64,000 nucleotides of DNA from a virus. Position 1 is the first letter of the stretch; the number at the start of each line of letters is the position of its first letter. Shown here one piece after another: positions 1-8,474 of the stretch. The notes beneath the pieces are model-generated. The model ran no database searches, was not told the origin of the DNA, and saw nothing but the letters and a program-made list of their open reading frames with translations. The stretch is from the IMG/VR virus record IMGVR_UViG_3300033148_003055, positions 1 to 64,000 of that record, one strand, 5' to 3'. The position numbers and the translations under genes are program-made.

Positions 1-154
1 ACTTCGTGACGCCCTTGTCGTAGGAGTACGTCACACCCCCGGCGGTCTCGCCGAGGGCCTGACGCTTCTTGGTGATCATCGTGGAACCGGGGAAGGGGCC
101 GGGGAGAGTGATGTCTCCCCCGGCCCCGTCGTCGAAGGTTACGGTGACGGCCAT
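1..154 (-). CDS. 5' part of an unidentified phage structural-region gene
   Basis: The first 51 codons are visible (MAVTVTFDDGAGGDITLPGP...) and the gene runs off the left edge. The ATG at 152-154 is preceded by a strong GAGGAGG ribosome site. It follows the major tail protein gene in transcription order, so a tail role is likely by position. No domain can be recognised from this fragment. Confidence 0.6.
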   Translation of the reverse strand, partial: MAVTVTFDDGAGGDITLPGPFPGSTMITKKRQALGETAGGVTYSYDKGVTK

Positions 155-186
155 GTCGGCCTCCTCGCTGAACTAGGCCGCGCGGC

Positions 187-705
187 TTACGCGCCCGCTT
201 CCGGAGCGTAGAGCGCCCAGAGCATCGCGCCGTTGCCCTTGGTCGTGTCGAGCAGCCCCTCGAACGTCACAGCAACCAGGCGGTCGCCGTCGTTCGTGTA
301 GGAGATGTCCCCGACCTCGCGGACGTAGGCCTTCTTGATAACCGTGTCCTCGGTCGAGCCCGTCGCGCCGTATGGCCGCAGGATGAGCTCCTCGGACTCG
401 GTGGACATCAGCTGGCCGGGCTCGCCGCCCGCATGGATGTAGTCACCGGTCCCCTTGGTGGCCTCGGGGTACGCGATGAGCAGCGTGTCGTAAATCCACT
501 GCGCGATGTTCAGCGTCACCTCGACCTGCATTCCGACGAGGACCTGATCGACGAGGGAGTCGCCGTACTGGTCGACCTTCCTCTCCGCCAGGGTCTTCGT
601 CAGACGGGCCGTCTGCCCCTCTTCCGTGTGACCGAGCGTCACGGTGGCCCACAGGGCCTCCGCCGCACCGATCTTGATCTCGCTCGCAACCTTCGTGATA
701 GCCAT
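187..705 (-). CDS. putative major tail (tube) protein
   Basis: The protein has 172 residues. Its layout matches siphophage tail-tube proteins: an early basic/polar strand segment (AERKVDQYGDSLVDQVLVG), a middle helix with YPEA, and a C-terminal strand (VTFEGLLDTTKGNGAMLW) like the usual VTFEAL.D..K..G ending. Such proteins polymerise into the hexameric tube around the tape measure. The start has a GGGGAAGG ribosome site. It lies downstream of the tape measure gene, the reverse of the usual order, so the call rests on sequence pattern and neighbourhood. Confidence 0.7.
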   Translation of the reverse strand: MAITKVASEIKIGAAEALWATVTLGHTEEGQTARLTKTLAERKVDQYGDSLVDQVLVGMQVEVTLNIAQWIYDTLLIAYPEATKGTGDYIHAGGEPGQLMSTESEELILRPYGATGSTEDTVIKKAYVREVGDISYTNDGDRLVAVTFEGLLDTTKGNGAMLWALYAPEAGA

Positions 706-735
706 TATGGCCTTCCCCTTCTCTCCCCGCCGTCG

Positions 736-1134
736 TCAACCTTCGAGACGTCCGTCCGCGATCATGTCGAGCCTTCGTTCTTCGAGGGCGTCGAGCAAGT
801 CCTTCTTGTGTTCCTCGTCCAGCGCCGGGTTCCTGCGGAGCGAATCGGCGAACTGCGCCGTGACCGCCTTACCGGCCAGGAGAACCCCGGTCATTTTCCA
901 ACGCGCGGCCTTGAGAACGCTCGCCCGCGTGCGCTCCTTGACTTCGCGTTTCCAATCCTCATCCCCAGGCTTCTCACCCTTCTTATCGGTTTCCCGCGTG
1001 CCTCCTTCAAGACGTTTCAACGTCGGCAGAATCAGCACCTTCGACCCGCTCTGGGCGTCGGCGGTGTACAGTGCCGTCTCTATGAGTCGTTCTGTCTCGA
1101 CGTCCAGCCGGACCTTGATCTCATCCACCTGCAT
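736..1134 (-). CDS. hypothetical tail-region protein
   Basis: A 132-residue, charged, mostly helical protein (KRLEGGTRETDKKGEK; LDALEERRLDMIADGR) with no recognisable domain. It sits between a chaperone-like gene and the major tail protein gene, so it could be the second part of a tail-assembly-chaperone pair. I saw no clear slippery site joining the two. The ribosome site is weak (GGGGGTCGAG), consistent with coupling to the gene 21 bases upstream. Confidence 0.6.
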   Translation of the reverse strand: MQVDEIKVRLDVETERLIETALYTADAQSGSKVLILPTLKRLEGGTRETDKKGEKPGDEDWKREVKERTRASVLKAARWKMTGVLLAGKAVTAQFADSLRRNPALDEEHKKDLLDALEERRLDMIADGRLEG

Positions 1135-1154
1135 CTCGTCGAGCTCGACCCCCG

Positions 1155-1520
1155 TTACTCGGAGTCGTTGGCAGGCTCGCCAGGCTCCGCGAGGGTCACC
1201 GCTCCCCCCAACGTCTGTACCACCTCGGACATAGAGGCCGTGTGCTTCACGAACCAGGCCATCGCCTCCTTGAATATCTCGAGGGCCTGGTCGAAGTCTA
1301 GCTCGTTCAACTCGTCGGCGTCTAGTCCCCGCAAACAGATGAGCGAAAGCTTCTCGAGGGCGTCAAAGACTGACACCGGGTTTTCGTCGTCCCCGTCCTT
1401 CATGCCCATGAAGGCGCCCATGCACGCCTTTGACTCACCATACGTCGGCTTGCTATCCCGAAGTTCAACCGTCCCATCAAACCCTTCGATGTCCAGTGCC
1501 CTATACCTCTTCTTTCCCAT
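1155..1520 (-). CDS. tail assembly chaperone-like protein
   Basis: I place the start at the ATG at 1518-1520 (MGKKRYRAL) because AAAGGAGGAG sits just upstream; a longer frame to 1547 would lack this and overlap the tape measure. The 121-residue product has the strand-rich N-terminus and acidic helical C-terminus (FDALEKLSLICLRGLDADEL) seen in gpG-type chaperones, which keep the tape measure soluble during tail assembly. It follows the tape measure stop by about 10 bases. The family assignment is tentative. Confidence 0.55.
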   Translation of the reverse strand: MGKKRYRALDIEGFDGTVELRDSKPTYGESKACMGAFMGMKDGDDENPVSVFDALEKLSLICLRGLDADELNELDFDQALEIFKEAMAWFVKHTASMSEVVQTLGGAVTLAEPGEPANDSE

Positions 1521-1530
1521 CTCTCCTCCT

Positions 1531-3534
1531 TTAAGGACTCTCGCCACCGGCGGGCTCAGAATGCCCTCGGCGCTCCGTCCTTTTGACCTTGGCGTTAAGA
1601 CCCTCGTCTGCGGTCACGATGATGTCCAGCTTCACCCGCGCGTCGCTCAATGTGTCGGTCGTATTCTTGTCCGCGGTGGCAGTTTCGAGAGCTAATGCCG
1701 GGAGACTGAATGGGTTCGCGGCCCCGAGAGCACCAACAGCAGTCTCCCCGATAAACTGCCCCGCCGCCGGAAGTCCCGGTATTGATCTTGAAGCATCTCC
1801 GATCGCTGCGGCTGTGTTGATTGCAGTACGGCCCGCGCCTACGATGCCTTGACCAACTTTCAGGAACGCCATGATGAGCGGGTTCTTTTTCAGCTCGGCG
1901 ACAATGTGGTCGATAACGAGCTTGAACCCCGATTGTATATCACCCACCATCGCGAGAATCTGGTTTGTCACGTACTCGGTCGCGGACTTCCACGCGACCC
2001 GCATTCCAGCCGTGACGATCGCCCATGTGATGTCCCACACCAGCTCGATTCTTTTCGCGAGGTTCCCAACTCCAACGAGCATCGAGGTCATTGCGTCGTT
2101 CCACATGTCCTTGATCTTCACGATGGCCGCGTCCCAGGCCTTGACGATCGCCTTGTAGGCCTCCGTCTCTTTCATAGCATCCATGAAGGCTTTCCAGCGC
2201 GACTTCCCCTTGATGATGCCCATCTCGTACCAGTGCATGAACGTCTCGAACTCGGCGACCGCTATCTGGAAGGCGATCCCAGCTTGCTTCTCGAATGATT
2301 TGAATCCGACGATCCAATCGTCGCGGAATTGCGTCATAGCCTCAGAGTTTTCGGACACGAAATCCGTTACCGCGTCGATTGCGCTACCGATCGCATCGGC
2401 TACCGCGATAACTGCAGGCTCCAGGAACTCACCAATGCTAAGGCCCATGTCCTTGATTCTAGCTGTGACCAGAGAGAAACGGAAACTAGCTGTCTTACTC
2501 ATCTTTTCAAAGGCGACGTTCGTGGCGTTCGTGGCGTTGCTCACGGATTCAAGAACACGAGCGAACTCGGCCGCCTGGGTCCCGGCGAGGGGGGCGATGG
2601 CGGTGAAAGCGCGGACGTTTCCGAACAGTTTGGTCAGAAGTTCTGCAGCGTTGCTCTTCCCCTTGATCGCTTTAGAGATACTTGCGATTGCCCCGGCCAG
2701 ACCCCCCTTCCCTTTGAGAGCACTTCCAGAGAGGTTGATCCCAAGCTCCTTCGCGGCCTCCTTCGCGTCGTCGGTCGGCTGGATGAATGCAGTGATGGCG
2801 GCTCTTAGTCCCGTCGCTGCTCTGGCCGCCGGAATCTCGCCCTTTGTGAGGGTTGCCATTGCGGCGGAGATTTCCTCGAAGCTGACACCGGCGAGAGCGG
2901 CCGAAGCGTTGACTACACCGAGGGTGTCCGCGAGAATTGGAAGCGTAACCGACCCCTCCTTCACGGTTTGGAAGAGAATGTCTGAGATGTTCTCGGCCTC
3001 GTCCATTTCAAAGTTGTAGGCGTTGAGTGTTCCGATGATTGCTTTCATGGCTGTGTTGACGTCCGTGACCCCAGCGACCGCCGCCTTGTTGGCGACCTCA
3101 AGCACAAACAACGCTTCGCCCGAAGCGTCGGCACCGGACGAAAGGGCAGTATAAAGAGCCACAGCTTCCGTAATTTGGTCCCCCCCAAACTGGAGAGACA
3201 GGTCCCGCACACCCCGAGTGAGCTTCCCCATATCCACGACCGCCGTGTTGACAAGAGTCGACACCTCGGCCATCGCCTTCCCGAAATTCGCAGAGAACTT
3301 CACAGAGAATGCCGCCGCGGCGGTCCCGGCGGCGATAAGGGCGGCAGCGATCTTAAGGGCGACCTTGGCAATCGCCTTGCCCATCCTCACCGCGGCCCTC
3401 GCAACGGCCAGGAATCTTCCAGCCGTTGCGGACGCGAAGGCCTTCAGCCCCTTCGTGACAACCTTGATCCCGGCCATCACGCTGGTCGTGTTCGCGGTGA
3501 ACTCTACCCTCAGCTCTTTGATCGTCTCGGCCAT
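1531..3534 (-). CDS. tail tape measure protein (TP901 type)
   Basis: A 667-residue protein of the phage tail tape measure family. It fixes tail length inside the tube and helps genome passage at infection. The N-terminus is followed by an Ala-rich hydrophobic segment near residues 45-80. The TP901 core (FGKAMAEVSTLVN through SFEEISAAMATLTKG) covers about residues 85-330, with hydrophobic helices towards the C-terminus. From the general length relation, 667 residues suggests a tail near 100 nm. The preceding gene stops at 3536. Confidence 0.92.
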   Translation of the reverse strand: MAETIKELRVEFTANTTSVMAGIKVVTKGLKAFASATAGRFLAVARAAVRMGKAIAKVALKIAAALIAAGTAAAAFSVKFSANFGKAMAEVSTLVNTAVVDMGKLTRGVRDLSLQFGGDQITEAVALYTALSSGADASGEALFVLEVANKAAVAGVTDVNTAMKAIIGTLNAYNFEMDEAENISDILFQTVKEGSVTLPILADTLGVVNASAALAGVSFEEISAAMATLTKGEIPAARAATGLRAAITAFIQPTDDAKEAAKELGINLSGSALKGKGGLAGAIASISKAIKGKSNAAELLTKLFGNVRAFTAIAPLAGTQAAEFARVLESVSNATNATNVAFEKMSKTASFRFSLVTARIKDMGLSIGEFLEPAVIAVADAIGSAIDAVTDFVSENSEAMTQFRDDWIVGFKSFEKQAGIAFQIAVAEFETFMHWYEMGIIKGKSRWKAFMDAMKETEAYKAIVKAWDAAIVKIKDMWNDAMTSMLVGVGNLAKRIELVWDITWAIVTAGMRVAWKSATEYVTNQILAMVGDIQSGFKLVIDHIVAELKKNPLIMAFLKVGQGIVGAGRTAINTAAAIGDASRSIPGLPAAGQFIGETAVGALGAANPFSLPALALETATADKNTTDTLSDARVKLDIIVTADEGLNAKVKRTERRGHSEPAGGESP

Positions 3535-3535
3535 C

Positions 3536-5938
3536 TTACTTCTTCCTCGCCTTCATGACGAAGGTCATCTGGAGCTGCCACAGCTCCTTGCCGGTCGACG
3601 TGTTCTCGATGCCGGTGCGCTGGGGACCGAACGAGTCGGACCTGCGGGAGCTCTGCACGCGCCAGGCGGTCGTGTCCATGTCGCGGTTGTCGTAGAGAAC
3701 GGCGTCGACCTGCTCCTGAATCTGGGCGATGACGTCCGGGGAGTAGCCCCAGACGTTGACCTCAAGCGTGACGTTCCGCGAGTCCGCCGACGTGTCGAGG
3801 GCCGTGTCCGGGTCCTCGAGGATCGAGAGCGTGATCTGGGGGACGGCCCTGGAGTTCGGCTGGAACCCCCGGCGGATGTCCGCGCTGGAGTTGAGCAGGG
3901 CGACGAGGGTCGAGTTGGCCTGGAGTTCGTCGATGACGTAGGCGAGTATCTCGTTCGCCGTATCGTCCACCCCGAAGAAGAGCCACTTGATGTCCGCGAT
4001 GCCCCACGAGTCGCTCGACTTGTTCCGCACCTCGACGAGGCCGAATACCCCGAGCGCCGGGAGCGTGAGGGTCTCGTCGCCGTCGGCCACGAGCGGGTCG
4101 CCCGAGTTGTCGACGAGGGACGTGCCGTCCTTGTCCTTGATGTAGACGTAGCCTTCGGTGACGACGCCGGTGACCGGGATCGTGACGACGGTGCTGGCGT
4201 GAGTGATCGCGCCAATGGTCGGGGTGCCAGGCACCGAGACGGCGAAGGAGTCGAACGTCTGGTCCAGCGTGTATTCGTTCCCGTCCTCGTCCTCGACGGT
4301 CGCCCTGACGTAGTAACCGTTGCCTGCCGCCGGGGCGGTGAAGGTCGCGGCGCTGCCCTTAATCGTCGCCCACGTCTTCTGGGAGTCCTTGGTGTAGCTG
4401 ACGTTCGCCTGCGGAATGGGCGTGGACTGCAGCACGTCGGACGAGTTGAACAGCTCCACCTTCGTGGGGACCGTCGTCATGGCGTTCTTGCGGGACGTGA
4501 CGCCGCCGACTATCGTGATCGTCGCGCCTGGTGCCACTTTGCCAGCATCGGCGCCCGAGACCTGCAGGCGCAGGTCGATGTCCGGAGCGCCCTCGTCGAC
4601 GTAGGACGGGGCGAACTCCGTACCGTCTGCGCCGTAGGTGCCCGAGCCCGTTTTCGTGACCGCCTCTAGTGCGTCGGTGCGCGTGCCGAGCACGCCGTTG
4701 ATTGTGACACCAGCCTTGACATCGCCTGCCGTGACCGCCGACGCTGGAGCGACAGTGTCGGGATCGTTGTATCCCATGTAGACCTTGCCCGGCGTGCCGT
4801 CGCGCTTGCGGAGGGCTCCGGTGGCGTCAACGTAAGTTCGCGGCACGCCCTCAAAGACGCAGGCAACGCTTGTGTTGAGTAGCGTGAAGTCGTCTGTGCC
4901 GCGACTGGTGAAGACGGCATCCGTAAGGCCGGTGACCGGACCACCACCCGGCGCTGTTGCATCCTTGGAGCCGTTGTTGCGGCAGAAGAGCGCCTGCGAC
5001 TGGGTGTAATCTGTCGTGTTGTCGATGGCGAGACAGCCAATGCACACGCCGTCAGTCGTATTCCCGTGGAAGCCGGTAGTGCAATCAACGGCCGTGCAAT
5101 GAACGGCGCTGGCCGCATTGCCGCCCTGCCAGAAGCCGGTGGTGCAGTCGTAGGCGAGGCAATTCTCGGGCCCGGCGCCGTCGCTGCTAAACGTCATGCC
5201 GTGGCCATTGACATTAACAACGATGCACCGGAAGGCGCGGCAATGCTGGCTGTCCAACCCAACGCCAACCGTCGCCCCCGACAGGCCGTCAATCGTGAAG
5301 TTGTGTATCTCCCCAGCGCGGTCACTGAATGCAACAACGGACCCGGTGTTTTTAGATATAGTAATGCCTTGGTCGGCAACCATTCCGTAGACCATGAGCT
5401 GCTTGCCGATGCTCACGGCCTCGTTGTAGTTGTTGGATGCGCCCCCAGCGAACACCTGAATCGCGTCACCGTCACTGGCGGCAGAGACCGCAGCAGAGAT
5501 GGTCGCGTGCGTTTTTGAAGTGCCGACGGTCTCGGTGTCATTCATGCGCGTATTGTGAGCGTCCGAGTGGGCCTCAGCATCAGCCGTGCTTAGAAGTTCC
5601 GTGGCGGCCTTGTCGTGCTTCCGAACGTTCTGGCAGAGGCCGGAAGCCACCACCCGCTGTTTGGCCGCGCAGTCTGCGGCCACGAGCCGCGTGGTGGGCA
5701 CCCTCTTGGGGCAGTCGCCACTCTCATCCCAGCACCAGAAGTTATCCTCCTTCAACTCCGACAGCGGCCCCTCGCGTATTTCGAATATCTTGCCATTGCC
5801 CTCGCCGAAGGGGTGCATGTCGAAGTGACCCTTCGACTTCGTGATGACGTGGATATACGCCTTCTCGCCCGTAGTCGGGTCGATGCGCACGTCAAAGACG
5901 GCGTGGACGATAGGGTCTAGGACGACAGGGTCAAGCAT
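3536..5938 (-). CDS. beta-helix protein fused to tail-terminator-like domain
   Basis: An 800-residue protein with at least three parts. Residues about 130-340 look like a right-handed beta-helix (pectin-lyase-like fold) with repeating short strands and many Asn, Gly and Cys (CLAYDCTTGF, CTAVDCTTGF). About 340-650 looks like Ig-like/bacterial-surface modules. The last ~140 residues (NEILAYVIDELQANSTLVAL ... LWQLQMTFVMKARKK) resemble a tail terminator/minor tail U-type domain. It precedes the tape measure, where a tail terminator is expected. The fusion suggests a tail-anchored decoration or adhesin. The ribosome site is GGAG before the ATG at 5938. Confidence 0.7.
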   Translation of the reverse strand: MLDPVVLDPIVHAVFDVRIDPTTGEKAYIHVITKSKGHFDMHPFGEGNGKIFEIREGPLSELKEDNFWCWDESGDCPKRVPTTRLVAADCAAKQRVVASGLCQNVRKHDKAATELLSTADAEAHSDAHNTRMNDTETVGTSKTHATISAAVSAASDGDAIQVFAGGASNNYNEAVSIGKQLMVYGMVADQGITISKNTGSVVAFSDRAGEIHNFTIDGLSGATVGVGLDSQHCRAFRCIVVNVNGHGMTFSSDGAGPENCLAYDCTTGFWQGGNAASAVHCTAVDCTTGFHGNTTDGVCIGCLAIDNTTDYTQSQALFCRNNGSKDATAPGGGPVTGLTDAVFTSRGTDDFTLLNTSVACVFEGVPRTYVDATGALRKRDGTPGKVYMGYNDPDTVAPASAVTAGDVKAGVTINGVLGTRTDALEAVTKTGSGTYGADGTEFAPSYVDEGAPDIDLRLQVSGADAGKVAPGATITIVGGVTSRKNAMTTVPTKVELFNSSDVLQSTPIPQANVSYTKDSQKTWATIKGSAATFTAPAAGNGYYVRATVEDEDGNEYTLDQTFDSFAVSVPGTPTIGAITHASTVVTIPVTGVVTEGYVYIKDKDGTSLVDNSGDPLVADGDETLTLPALGVFGLVEVRNKSSDSWGIADIKWLFFGVDDTANEILAYVIDELQANSTLVALLNSSADIRRGFQPNSRAVPQITLSILEDPDTALDTSADSRNVTLEVNVWGYSPDVIAQIQEQVDAVLYDNRDMDTTAWRVQSSRRSDSFGPQRTGIENTSTGKELWQLQMTFVMKARKK

Positions 5939-5990
5939 ATCATCTCCAGCTCGCTATGGAAGGCCCCGCAAGGCAGGGCCGACCGTAGTC

Positions 5991-6743
5991 TCAGCCGTTG
6001 TCGTCCCTGGCGGCGACGCGGAGAATCTCCAGTTCGTCCTCGGACAGGGTCGAGCCTGCGAGGGCGACCTTGATCTTCGCCTTCACCTCGTCGCTCGCCT
6101 TCCCGTCGTCGTCGACGGCGGCACCTGCGGACGTGACCTTGAAGGCGGTCTTCCACTTCTTCACCTCGGCGACGAGACGGCCGATGGTGCCGATGATCTT
6201 GATGGCTCCACCTCCGGTCAGCAACGTGCCGATTGTGGCGATGACCACCGCGAGGACCCCAGGCTTATCCCCGCCTTCGGCCTCTACGCGGTCTTCCACC
6301 GCCTTCTCGAATGCCTTGGTTTCGGCCATGACCTCGTCGACAGCAGCCTTCGCCTCAACGGCGTCGGTAGCAGCCGCGTCGGCCATCTTCTTCAGCTCCG
6401 GTAGGGACTCCTCAAGGTCTTCCTTCATCCCGGTCAGCTTGCCCCAGAGGGCGAGACCGTCGTTGTAATCGACGCTCCCGTCCTGGACGGCTGCGGCGAG
6501 GGAGGCGATCTGACTGATCACGACCTTCGTCCGGTTGGCAAGCTCGGCGACTGCCCCCGCGAGCGCGCGGGAGTTCGCCGAGGCCTCGATGGATTCGGTT
6601 GCGGCGTTGTCGAGCTTGTCGGTCAGCTCGTCCATCCGCACCTTCTCCTCTGGGGTGAGCTTTACCTGGAAGAGGTCGCACCCCGGCGCGAAGACCCCGA
6701 GGGCCGCCGCCAGTACCACCAGTACCATACTCCTCGCTCTCAT
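5991..6743 (-). CDS. predicted lipoprotein with internal hydrophobic segment
   Basis: Starting at the ATG at 6741-6743 (GGAGGG ribosome site) the product has 250 residues. The N-terminal signal MRARSMVLVVLAAALGVF is followed by a lipobox ending APGC, so the mature protein should be lipid-anchored. A long Ala/Glu/Lys coiled-coil region follows. A second hydrophobic stretch lies near residues 165-190 (VLAVVIATIGTLLTGGGAI). It directly follows a small single-membrane-span gene (stop and start in TGAGATG), so the pair may act together in lysis (spanin-like) or envelope passage. The function is not proven. Confidence 0.7.
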   Translation of the reverse strand: MRARSMVLVVLAAALGVFAPGCDLFQVKLTPEEKVRMDELTDKLDNAATESIEASANSRALAGAVAELANRTKVVISQIASLAAAVQDGSVDYNDGLALWGKLTGMKEDLEESLPELKKMADAAATDAVEAKAAVDEVMAETKAFEKAVEDRVEAEGGDKPGVLAVVIATIGTLLTGGGAIKIIGTIGRLVAEVKKWKTAFKVTSAGAAVDDDGKASDEVKAKIKVALAGSTLSEDELEILRVAARDDNG

Positions 6744-6744
6744 C

Positions 6745-7020
6745 TCAGTTCCCTCCAACTTTCCCCTCGATCCTGCCGAGGGAGCCTACCATCTGGCTCT
6801 GCACATTGACCACACCCTTCAGGACGCGGGCCGTTTCTCCCTGCGTGTCCGCCAGGTGGGTCAGGTGGTTGTTGATCAACAGCTTCGCTTCGTCGATCTG
6901 GTCGTCGCTACGCTTGAGCGTTCGCCGGAGCATCCACCAGAACCCGGCCCCCAGGACCACGATGAGGACCGCGGGCAGCCCGAACCTTTCTACCAGCGTC
7001 AGTGTCGACTCCGGATTCAT
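6745..7020 (-). CDS. small membrane protein with coiled coil
   Basis: A 91-residue protein with one N-terminal membrane segment (residues about 15-31, GLPAVLIVVLGAGFWWML), then a charged helical tail (DDQIDEAKLLINNHLTHL...). This resembles inner-membrane spanins or membrane-anchored coiled-coil accessory proteins. It overlaps the ribosome site of the lipoprotein gene, suggesting they work as a pair. No enzymatic motif is visible. Confidence 0.7.
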   Translation of the reverse strand: MNPESTLTLVERFGLPAVLIVVLGAGFWWMLRRTLKRSDDQIDEAKLLINNHLTHLADTQGETARVLKGVVNVQSQMVGSLGRIEGKVGGN

Positions 7021-7024
7021 GATG

Positions 7025-7519
7025 TTAGACCTTTCTCATTCGTCGGATGTGTCCCGGCTGCACGTCGAGCTTCCATGCCGGCTGGAGCCAGGGCATAGTC
7101 TGCTTCGCGAGGCCGCCCCCGCCGACCCCGGCTTCGCCACGGTCCTTCTTCGCGTCCCACATCGTAGTCGGGAACTCGGCCGTCCCGACGTTGATCCGCT
7201 TATTGGCACCCTGTATTTCCGTGAACTGAGCCTTCCACCCCTGCGGCGTCCCGACGAACCCGATGAGCTTGCGACCTCGGCGGAGCATCCCGGAGAATAT
7301 GCTGTTCTTCATGTGGCCGCCGCGGCCTTTGACCCCGGCACCAGTCCGCTTCTTCCCACGACCCTTTCTGATGTTCGCCGACACCGGCACGCGACGCTTC
7401 GCCGCAGCGTCGAGTTCCTGCACCGAGCGGAACATCTCCTGGGCAACGCGCTTCTCGAGCTTCGTCCCCTCCTTCTCGAGCCACTTGATGGTCTTGCGGG
7501 TCTCTGACGCCGTAGACAT
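7025..7519 (-). CDS. HK97 gp10-like neck/tail-completion protein
   Basis: The true start is the ATG at 7517-7519 (MSTASETRK), with GGAGGAG upstream and a TAATG overlap with the previous gene. The 164-residue product has the pattern of HK97 gp10-family morphogenesis proteins: a basic N-terminal helix, a PVxxNIRKGRGKKR-type segment, a buried GFVGTPQGW strand and a Trp-rich end. These proteins join tail to connector. A longer frame reaching 7726 is non-homologous upstream. Confidence 0.72.
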   Translation of the reverse strand: MSTASETRKTIKWLEKEGTKLEKRVAQEMFRSVQELDAAAKRRVPVSANIRKGRGKKRTGAGVKGRGGHMKNSIFSGMLRRGRKLIGFVGTPQGWKAQFTEIQGANKRINVGTAEFPTTMWDAKKDRGEAGVGGGGLAKQTMPWLQPAWKLDVQPGHIRRMRKV

Positions 7520-7878
7520 TACGCGCTCCTCCGGAGGCCGACGATGAGGAACTTGTGACGTTCGGCAGGGTCCACGACGTCGGTGACGCGGTAGTCCTTG
7601 GAGTTGATCGTGACCTTGTCCGCCATCCCGTTCGCTTCCTCCAGGTCTGGGCGGATGTCCGTCCCGTAGGGCACCTTGAGGACTGCGGTGGCGTCGAGGG
7701 TGAGGCCCTGCGCCTCCAGCGCCCACGAGGTCCCCGCCGGTTCCAGGAACCCGTACACGGTCGTCCCGGATGCGTCGAAGCCGACGGTCGTGAGCTCGCC
7801 CGTGGCCGAGACCACGTCGTTGTCGGTGTTGCGGTGCTTGATCACGACGGCCTTGTTCATGAGGGCGAAGAGGCTCAT
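7519..7878 (-). CDS. head-closure / head-tail joining protein
   Basis: Starting at the ATG at 7876-7878 (MSLFALMNK) gives 119 residues. The small beta-barrel-like protein (VVIKHRNTDNDVV ... VTINSKDYRVTDVVDPAER) fits head-closure stopper proteins of the SPP1 gp16 type, which seal the portal after packaging. It lies between the gp6-like connector and the gp10-like gene, the standard order. The assignment is by pattern, size and position. Confidence 0.65.
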   Translation of the reverse strand: MSLFALMNKAVVIKHRNTDNDVVSATGELTTVGFDASGTTVYGFLEPAGTSWALEAQGLTLDATAVLKVPYGTDIRPDLEEANGMADKVTINSKDYRVTDVVDPAERHKFLIVGLRRSA

Positions 7879-7880
7879 CG

Positions 7881-8474
7881 TTACAGCTCCCAGTGCTTGT
7901 ACTGGGCGAGCCAGCCGATCGCGTCCTCTGGGATGTCGCCCATGAGATATTCGGCGGAGTACTGGGATACCTTCATCGATGCGAATCCCTCGGCGCCCTC
8001 CTGAGACTTGCGGTAGACATACGCGCACCAAATCTTCGCGGCCATCTTCAGGGCCGCCGGAATGTTCGCGACCAGAGCACCGAGGCCCCCGGTGTAGACG
8101 ACCTTGAGGGACCGGATGCCGTTTGGGAACTTCGACCCGTAACGCTCAAGGATTCCCTTCACGTCGTCAATCAGGTAGTCGGTCGTGGCGAGCGCCGTCG
8201 CCCCAGCGTGATCCCGCGGGACGGAAGTGGACTCGGTGATCGTGACGTCCTTGGTGAGGTCGACAGGCCAGCGGTTGAGGTTGACTTTACTGGCCCCCTC
8301 GGCATCGAAGTGCTCGGTGAGTTCCGCCTTCAGGAACGTCCGGTTGCAGTACAGCTCGATGGCCTCGGAGACGGCGGAGACGATCGGGGTCATGCGGCCG
8401 GTGTCGCTGTCAGCGACCACCCCCGTGTAGACCTCGAGTTCCGCGACGGTGATCAGCTCGACGGATGCAGCCAT
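7881..8474 (-). CDS. HK97 gp6-like head-tail connector
   Basis: A 197-residue adaptor with the typical N-terminal helices (VSAVSEAIELYCNRTFLKAE), the RWPVDLTKDVTIT segment, and a C-terminal helix (LKMAAKIWCAYVYRKSQEG). The family forms the adaptor ring below the portal. The ribosome site GAGGAGG lies upstream of the ATG at 8474. Its start overlaps the end of a glycosyltransferase gene by 22 bases, so the sugar island is physically coupled to the structural operon. Confidence 0.82.
   Translation of the reverse strand: MAASVELITVAELEVYTGVVADSDTGRMTPIVSAVSEAIELYCNRTFLKAELTEHFDAEGASKVNLNRWPVDLTKDVTITESTSVPRDHAGATALATTDYLIDDVKGILERYGSKFPNGIRSLKVVYTGGLGALVANIPAALKMAAKIWCAYVYRKSQEGAEGFASMKVSQYSAEYLMGDIPEDAIGWLAQYKHWEL

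Noticed and set aside
736-1520. Programmed frameshift joining the two chaperone-like genes.
   Set aside because: The genes are separated by a stop and 20 bases with a separate start; I could not find a convincing slippery heptamer at the junction.
433-1695. Long plus-strand open frames over the tail genes and elsewhere.
   Set aside because: They mirror minus-strand genes with recognisable domains, lack ribosome sites and have Arg/Pro/Ser-biased composition typical of antisense shadows in GC-rich DNA.
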